NCBI GenBank assembly: GCA_023450745.1
Contig: JAEXGR010000007.1
Span: forward strand, 19,175 to 83,174
Reading direction: 5' to 3'
From: Synergistota bacterium
GTDB taxonomy: Bacteria > Synergistota > Synergistia > Synergistales > Synergistaceae
DNA: 64,000 nt
Position numbers and translations under genes: made by a program
Shown here: positions 60,488-64,000 of the stretch, one piece after another
Layout of the letters: each line of letters opens with the position of its first letter
How positions within the stretch are numbered: the stretch's first letter is position 1
The notes under the pieces: generated by a model
The model's input: only the letters and a program-made list of their open reading frames with translations
Database searches by the model: none
What the model was told of the DNA's origin: nothing

Positions 60488-61870
60488 TCAGCGCCTAAGC
60501 TCTCCCGTTTTGAGCTTATCGTCGAAATCCTTGACGAGGAAGCGCAGCTCCTTGGTCAGCAGCAGCAGGCCGATAAGGTTCGGAATCGCCATCAGCCCGT
60601 TAAGCGTATCGGAGAGGTCCCAGAGGTTTGCGAGCTGCTCGCTGCCGCCCCACGCGCCAAAGACGATCAGCGCCATCCAGAAGACCTTAAAAGGTTTGAT
60701 CAGCGAGGTGCCGTTTGTGATATAGACAAGCGCCGTCTCCGCGTACCAGTACCAGCCGAGGATGGTTGAGAGGGCAAAGAGCGCGAGCGCCACGGAGAGG
60801 ATCATTATGCCGCTGGGGCCGAGCACCGCGCTGAAGGCGGCGAGAGAGAGCTGAGCGCCCGTGAGCTCCGGCTGTCCCGTCAGCACTCCCGTCGCGAGAA
60901 TGGTGAGGGCGGTAAGGTTGCAGATAATTATCGTATCCATAAAAACTTCAAACAGTCCGTAAAGTCCCTGGCGCACGGGATGGTCCGTACGCGCCGTACA
61001 GTGGACCATAGGGGCGGAGCCCAAGCCTGCTTCATTCGAGAACACGCCGCGGGAAATGCCGCGCGTAATCGCGATCTTTACAGACCAGCCGGCAAGCGCT
61101 CCCGGCAAGGCCAGCTGATCAAAAAAGGCGCCGTAAAAGGCGTTCGCGATCGCCCCGGGAACGGCGTCCGCGTGGGCGATCACCACGGCAAGCGCTCCCA
61201 GGATATAAAAAACGGCCATAAAGGGGACCAAATAGACCGTCACTGTGGCGATCCTCGTAAGGCCGCCCCAGATAACGAGGCCGACGACCGCCGCGATCAC
61301 CGCGCCCGTAACAATATGCGAGACGCCAAAGCCCATCGCGATGCCCTCCGCCGTCGAGTTTGACTGCACCATATTGCCGATGCCGAAGGAGGCCAAGATC
61401 GTGAAGACCGCAAAGGTCATCGCAAGCCACTTCATGCCGAGCGCTTTTTCAAGGATGTACATCGTGCCGCCGCGGTAGCCGCCCTCGCCGTCAGCTTCGC
61501 GGTAACGGACGGCGAGCGTCACCTCGCTGAACTTCGTCGTCATGCCGAAGATGGCGGAGAACATCATCCAGACAAGCGCTCCCGGCCCGCCAAGGTGGAG
61601 AGCCGTCGCCACGCCGGCGATGTTTCCCGTGCCCACCGTCGCGGCCAGGGCCGTCGCCATCGCGGCGAACGACGAGATCGTCCCCGCCCCTTCGTTCTTT
61701 TTCCTGATATTGCCTAAGACCTCGCGGAACATCAGGGTAAAATAGCGCAGCTGCGGAAAGCGCAGGACGATCGTGAGCCAGATCCCCGTTCCTACCAGCA
61801 GAGCGAGCATCCACGGCCCCCAGACGATGCCGTTTACAAAACCGTTGAATTTCCAAAACAAATCCATCAT
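60488..61870 (-). CDS. Alanine/glycine:cation symporter (AGCS family)
   Basis: This 460-aa protein with about 11 helices belongs to the Na+/alanine/glycine symporter family. Signature regions are AATVGTGNIAGVATALHLGGPGALVWM near the start and ISRGVFSNEAGLGSAPMVHCTA around residue 300. The ATG at 61870 is used because GGAAGGGG lies upstream; the frame extends five codons to 61885. It imports alanine or glycine with Na+ (or H+). Length is typical. Confidence 0.93.
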   Translation of the reverse strand: MMDLFWKFNGFVNGIVWGPWMLALLVGTGIWLTIVLRFPQLRYFTLMFREVLGNIRKKNEGAGTISSFAAMATALAATVGTGNIAGVATALHLGGPGALVWMMFSAIFGMTTKFSEVTLAVRYREADGEGGYRGGTMYILEKALGMKWLAMTFAVFTILASFGIGNMVQSNSTAEGIAMGFGVSHIVTGAVIAAVVGLVIWGGLTRIATVTVYLVPFMAVFYILGALAVVIAHADAVPGAIANAFYGAFFDQLALPGALAGWSVKIAITRGISRGVFSNEAGLGSAPMVHCTARTDHPVRQGLYGLFEVFMDTIIICNLTALTILATGVLTGQPELTGAQLSLAAFSAVLGPSGIMILSVALALFALSTILGWYWYAETALVYITNGTSLIKPFKVFWMALIVFGAWGGSEQLANLWDLSDTLNGLMAIPNLIGLLLLTKELRFLVKDFDDKLKTGELRR

Positions 61871-62024
61871 AAACACCCCTTCCATAATCGTATTTTATAC
61901 GGTTGCTAGAAAGGGTAACATTAATTTATTAATATGTAAAGCAAAATTAACGCTGGCTATTGTATGTTTTTAAATATAATCAGCCCATCGCTTTTCTTTA
62001 TTCAGTAATTGTAAAACAATTTAT
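61871..62024. promoter_or_regulatory. AT-rich promoter region of the AGCS gene
   Basis: The 154-base spacer is AT-rich and lies upstream of the symporter gene, behind the stop of the Synergist-CTERM protein gene. I see no defined promoter pair or terminator. Confidence 0.35.
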
Positions 62025-63911
62025 TTATTGGTCATTTCGTCTCGCAAAGAGAAACAGCGCCAGCGGGAGCGCGACCAGACTGACTATCGCCCATTCGCCC
62101 GCGTCGCATCCGGAGGCGGGCGCGGCAGGATGGTCGAGGCCGCCGCGCGGGACGGGAGAAAGATCGGCAGACAAAACCGAAAGGCTAAAAGCCTCCGGCC
62201 ACAGGGGAGGAACGGCGGACGCCGCGGCGGCGTCCGTCACTACCGCCAGCACCGGAAACAGCGCCTTTCGCGCACCGTCTTTGCCAGCGCCGCCCGCCGG
62301 GCCGTTTCCGCGGCGGAGCGCGCGGACCAACAGCAGCGAGACGCCTCGCCGCTTGCCGGACACCGTGAGAACGCCTTCCTCTTCATACACGGCGACATAT
62401 CCCGCGGGCGCAGCGTCGGCCGAAACGACGGAATAAAGGACGCCCGCACCCTCCGTGAATCCGGCGCGAGCCTTAGAATCAACCGATAATTTGCGGCTCT
62501 CTCCCTCCGCCAGCACAAGCGGCCGCGGAGACAACGAGGCCGCCGCCGTCATTGCGGTCCCCGCAAGCCGGTCCTTGGGAAGCGCGGCGCAGTCTCTCGC
62601 TGAGATGGTGCCATAGGCAACCGCGTCGTAACCGCTGGGATATACCGAATCGCACACGTCGGCGTCGGAAAATTTTTTGCCGACAAGCCCGCCGGCAAAG
62701 GCCTTGCCGGTATTGACCGCCCCGCTGTTTGCCGAATCCGCGAGCCGGCTCTTGCCCATCTCGCCGATCAGCCCGCCAACCCGCGTCGCGGTCAGCCCCT
62801 CGCCGGAGATGGGGGCGCTGTTTGAACAATGAGAAAAAACATTTTCCGGCAAGTTCGGCCCGGAATTGCTCAATCCGGCGACGCCGCCCGCACTGACATA
62901 TTCAGAGGCCCTAGCGGCGTCAACGGCTCCGAGGTTGGCGCAGTCCGCCAGGGAGGCGCCGTTACAGGCGTTGCCGGCTACCCCTCCCAAGATGACAGGA
63001 GCGCCGCGATGTCCGTTACCTCCCACCTTTCCCAAGTTCCTGGCGTTGCGGATTGCGGTGCCGCGGGCAAACCCCACGACGCCGCCGCCGACATTGGACG
63101 AATAAACATCACCCTCGTTCTCAACGCCGAAGAGCACGCCGCCCTCGCCGACGCCCACGACACCGCCCGCGATGTTCTGAAAGAGGCCGGCGTCGGCGGC
63201 AGAGATCGGGCCCTCGTTGCGGGAAGAGAGGACGTACCCATTCAACCGCCCCACAAGCCCCGCGGCAACGCTGGAGGCCGAGGAGCCGGAGCTCTTCACA
63301 GCGCCGTCATTGACGCAGTTGATCATGTAACCTTCAAGGTGGGCCGCCGCGCCGCCGGCGATCGCGTAATCCTCCCCGCCGAAACTGCGCGGCCCTCCCC
63401 TGCCGGAAACGGAGACGGAGACCGAACTTTTACAATTGAAGATCACCGTATCGGCAGCGGCGTAGGCCACAATGCCGCCGGCCAGCAGGTTGCCCCGCCG
63501 CCTGGTATTATCGACAGTTCCCTCCACGGCAAGGTTCGCAATCTGAGCCCGCCGTCCGGAAAGGATGAGAAATAGCGCCGCGCCGGAATATTCCGTCGTG
63601 CCTACCGGTATGGCGGCGGCGCTGCGCGACGTGATCCGCAGGCCGCTTATCTTATGCCCCGCGCCGTTGAATTTTCCGCTGAAGGGGGCGTCGGCCGTTC
63701 CGATCGGAACCCATTCGGCGCCTTGCAGGTCAATATCGGCGGTAAGCCTGACGCTTGCGCCCTCGTAGCCGTCGCCCGCGTTTACGCTGTCCCTAAAAGC
63801 GGCCAACCGCTCCGCGCTGTCGATTTCTGTCACGCGGGCGCTCTCGGCGGCGGGACAAAAGACCGCCAGGAGCAGGAGAGCGATAATATATAGTTTGAAA
63901 TATCTTTTCAT
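62025..63911 (-). CDS. Secreted GLUG-like repeat protein with Synergist-CTERM-type sorting tail
   Basis: This 628-aa exported protein has a signal peptide (residues 1-24), a domain beginning VTEIDSAERLAAFRDSVNAG then LTADIDLQGAEWVPIG, and repeated beta-helix units resembling GLUG motifs (AGGVVGVGEGG, VGGGVVGFARG, AGGVAGLSNSG, AGGLVGKKFSD). The C-terminal end is ASGCDAGEWAIVSLVALPLA plus a basic tail FARRNDQ, the tripartite pattern of the Synergist-CTERM sorting signal known from this phylum. The start at 63911 is preceded by AGAGGTG; earlier in-frame ATGs lack a site. It is probably cell-surface anchored and adhesive or structural. Function unknown. Confidence 0.82.
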   Translation of the reverse strand: MKRYFKLYIIALLLLAVFCPAAESARVTEIDSAERLAAFRDSVNAGDGYEGASVRLTADIDLQGAEWVPIGTADAPFSGKFNGAGHKISGLRITSRSAAAIPVGTTEYSGAALFLILSGRRAQIANLAVEGTVDNTRRRGNLLAGGIVAYAAADTVIFNCKSSVSVSVSGRGGPRSFGGEDYAIAGGAAAHLEGYMINCVNDGAVKSSGSSASSVAAGLVGRLNGYVLSSRNEGPISAADAGLFQNIAGGVVGVGEGGVLFGVENEGDVYSSNVGGGVVGFARGTAIRNARNLGKVGGNGHRGAPVILGGVAGNACNGASLADCANLGAVDAARASEYVSAGGVAGLSNSGPNLPENVFSHCSNSAPISGEGLTATRVGGLIGEMGKSRLADSANSGAVNTGKAFAGGLVGKKFSDADVCDSVYPSGYDAVAYGTISARDCAALPKDRLAGTAMTAAASLSPRPLVLAEGESRKLSVDSKARAGFTEGAGVLYSVVSADAAPAGYVAVYEEEGVLTVSGKRRGVSLLLVRALRRGNGPAGGAGKDGARKALFPVLAVVTDAAAASAVPPLWPEAFSLSVLSADLSPVPRGGLDHPAAPASGCDAGEWAIVSLVALPLALFLFARRNDQ

Positions 63912-64000
63912 AACGCACCTCTTCATTGAATAATTATCATAAAGAGGATAGTTCATATACGCAGACGGGGGCAGCGAAAAAACAGCCACCCGCCTCTGCG
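63912..64000. other. Window end, upstream of the secreted protein
   Basis: These 89 bases hold the ribosome binding site of the secreted protein gene and an AT-rich part that should contain its promoter. Nothing else is recognised before the edge. Confidence 0.3.

Noticed and set aside
1..64000. tRNA, rRNA, CRISPR arrays, prophage or IS elements
   Set aside because: I looked for repeat-spacer patterns, integrase or transposase genes and conserved RNA sequences and found none that I can support.

Overview
The window is about 57-60 % GC with AT-rich spacers and carries no rRNA, tRNA, CRISPR array, integrase or recognisable insertion sequence. Its content points to an anaerobic, amino-acid-fermenting member of the Synergistota (Cloacibacillus/Synergistes-like). 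The evidence is a glycine-reductase-type selenoprotein, a relic of the ornithine pathway, many Na+-coupled amino-acid carriers, a TRAP transporter, a V/A-type ATPase, and a secreted protein ending in a Synergist-CTERM-like sorting tail. The genus is inference; the metabolic style is read directly from the genes.

Layout. 1-6.6 kb (minus): operon of a glycerol-dehydrogenase-like enzyme, TRAP transporter DctPQM, and GrdE/GrdB reductase subunits; GrdB has an in-frame UGA (Sec) and runs off the left edge. 6.9-7.6 kb (plus): frameshifted, 5'-truncated 2,4-diaminopentanoate dehydrogenase relic. 7.7-12.9 kb (minus): tightly coupled operon of an OYE-type oxidoreductase, DppA-like D-aminopeptidase, ROK kinase and two GltS carriers. 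13-15.3 kb: ychF and a BMP-type binding protein. 15.5-18.5 kb (plus): feoA, feoB and an M23 peptidase.

18.5-29 kb (minus): a molybdenum-hydroxylase (Mop-type) cluster resembling the conserved DVU_1553-1559 neighbourhood: aldehyde oxidoreductase, C_GCAxxG_C_C protein, a fused flavin/CCG iron-sulfur oxidoreductase, a mini zinc-ribbon-like redox protein, radical SAM TrsS, methyltransferase TrsM, CoA-ligase-like enzyme and an MFS carrier. This is the most attractive poorly described system here. 29-36.8 kb (minus): amtB, an ornithine-cyclodeaminase-family protein, a five-gene flavin/iron-sulfur amine or imino-acid dehydrogenase complex, and a Na+/solute symporter, with a divergent RpiR regulator at 37.1 kb.

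38.2-40.9 kb (minus): a sugar-phosphate-isomerase-like protein, an SNF-family Na+ symporter and a 29-residue MetS-like membrane subunit. 41.2-42.9 kb (plus): NarL-type response regulator and histidine kinase. 42.9-44.4 kb (minus): a PsuG-like protein followed by two decayed genes. 44.6-50 kb: small membrane protein, secreted nucleoside hydrolase, LysR regulator, fumarate-reductase-like flavoprotein, a 122-bp inverted-repeat element and a CobT-like enzyme. 50.2-59.3 kb (plus): complete V/A-ATPase operon in the order D-G-C-I-K-F-E-A-B. 59.4-63.9 kb: homoserine dehydrogenase, AGCS amino-acid symporter and the Synergist-CTERM protein.

Together the genes describe a cell that imports amino acids, amines and organic acids with Na+ or H+, oxidises or reduces them through iron-sulfur flavoproteins, selenoenzymes and a molybdenum enzyme, and manages the ion gradient with the V/A-ATPase. 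Start codons were chosen from Shine-Dalgarno placement and stop/start overlaps; where this shortens a longer open frame it is stated.
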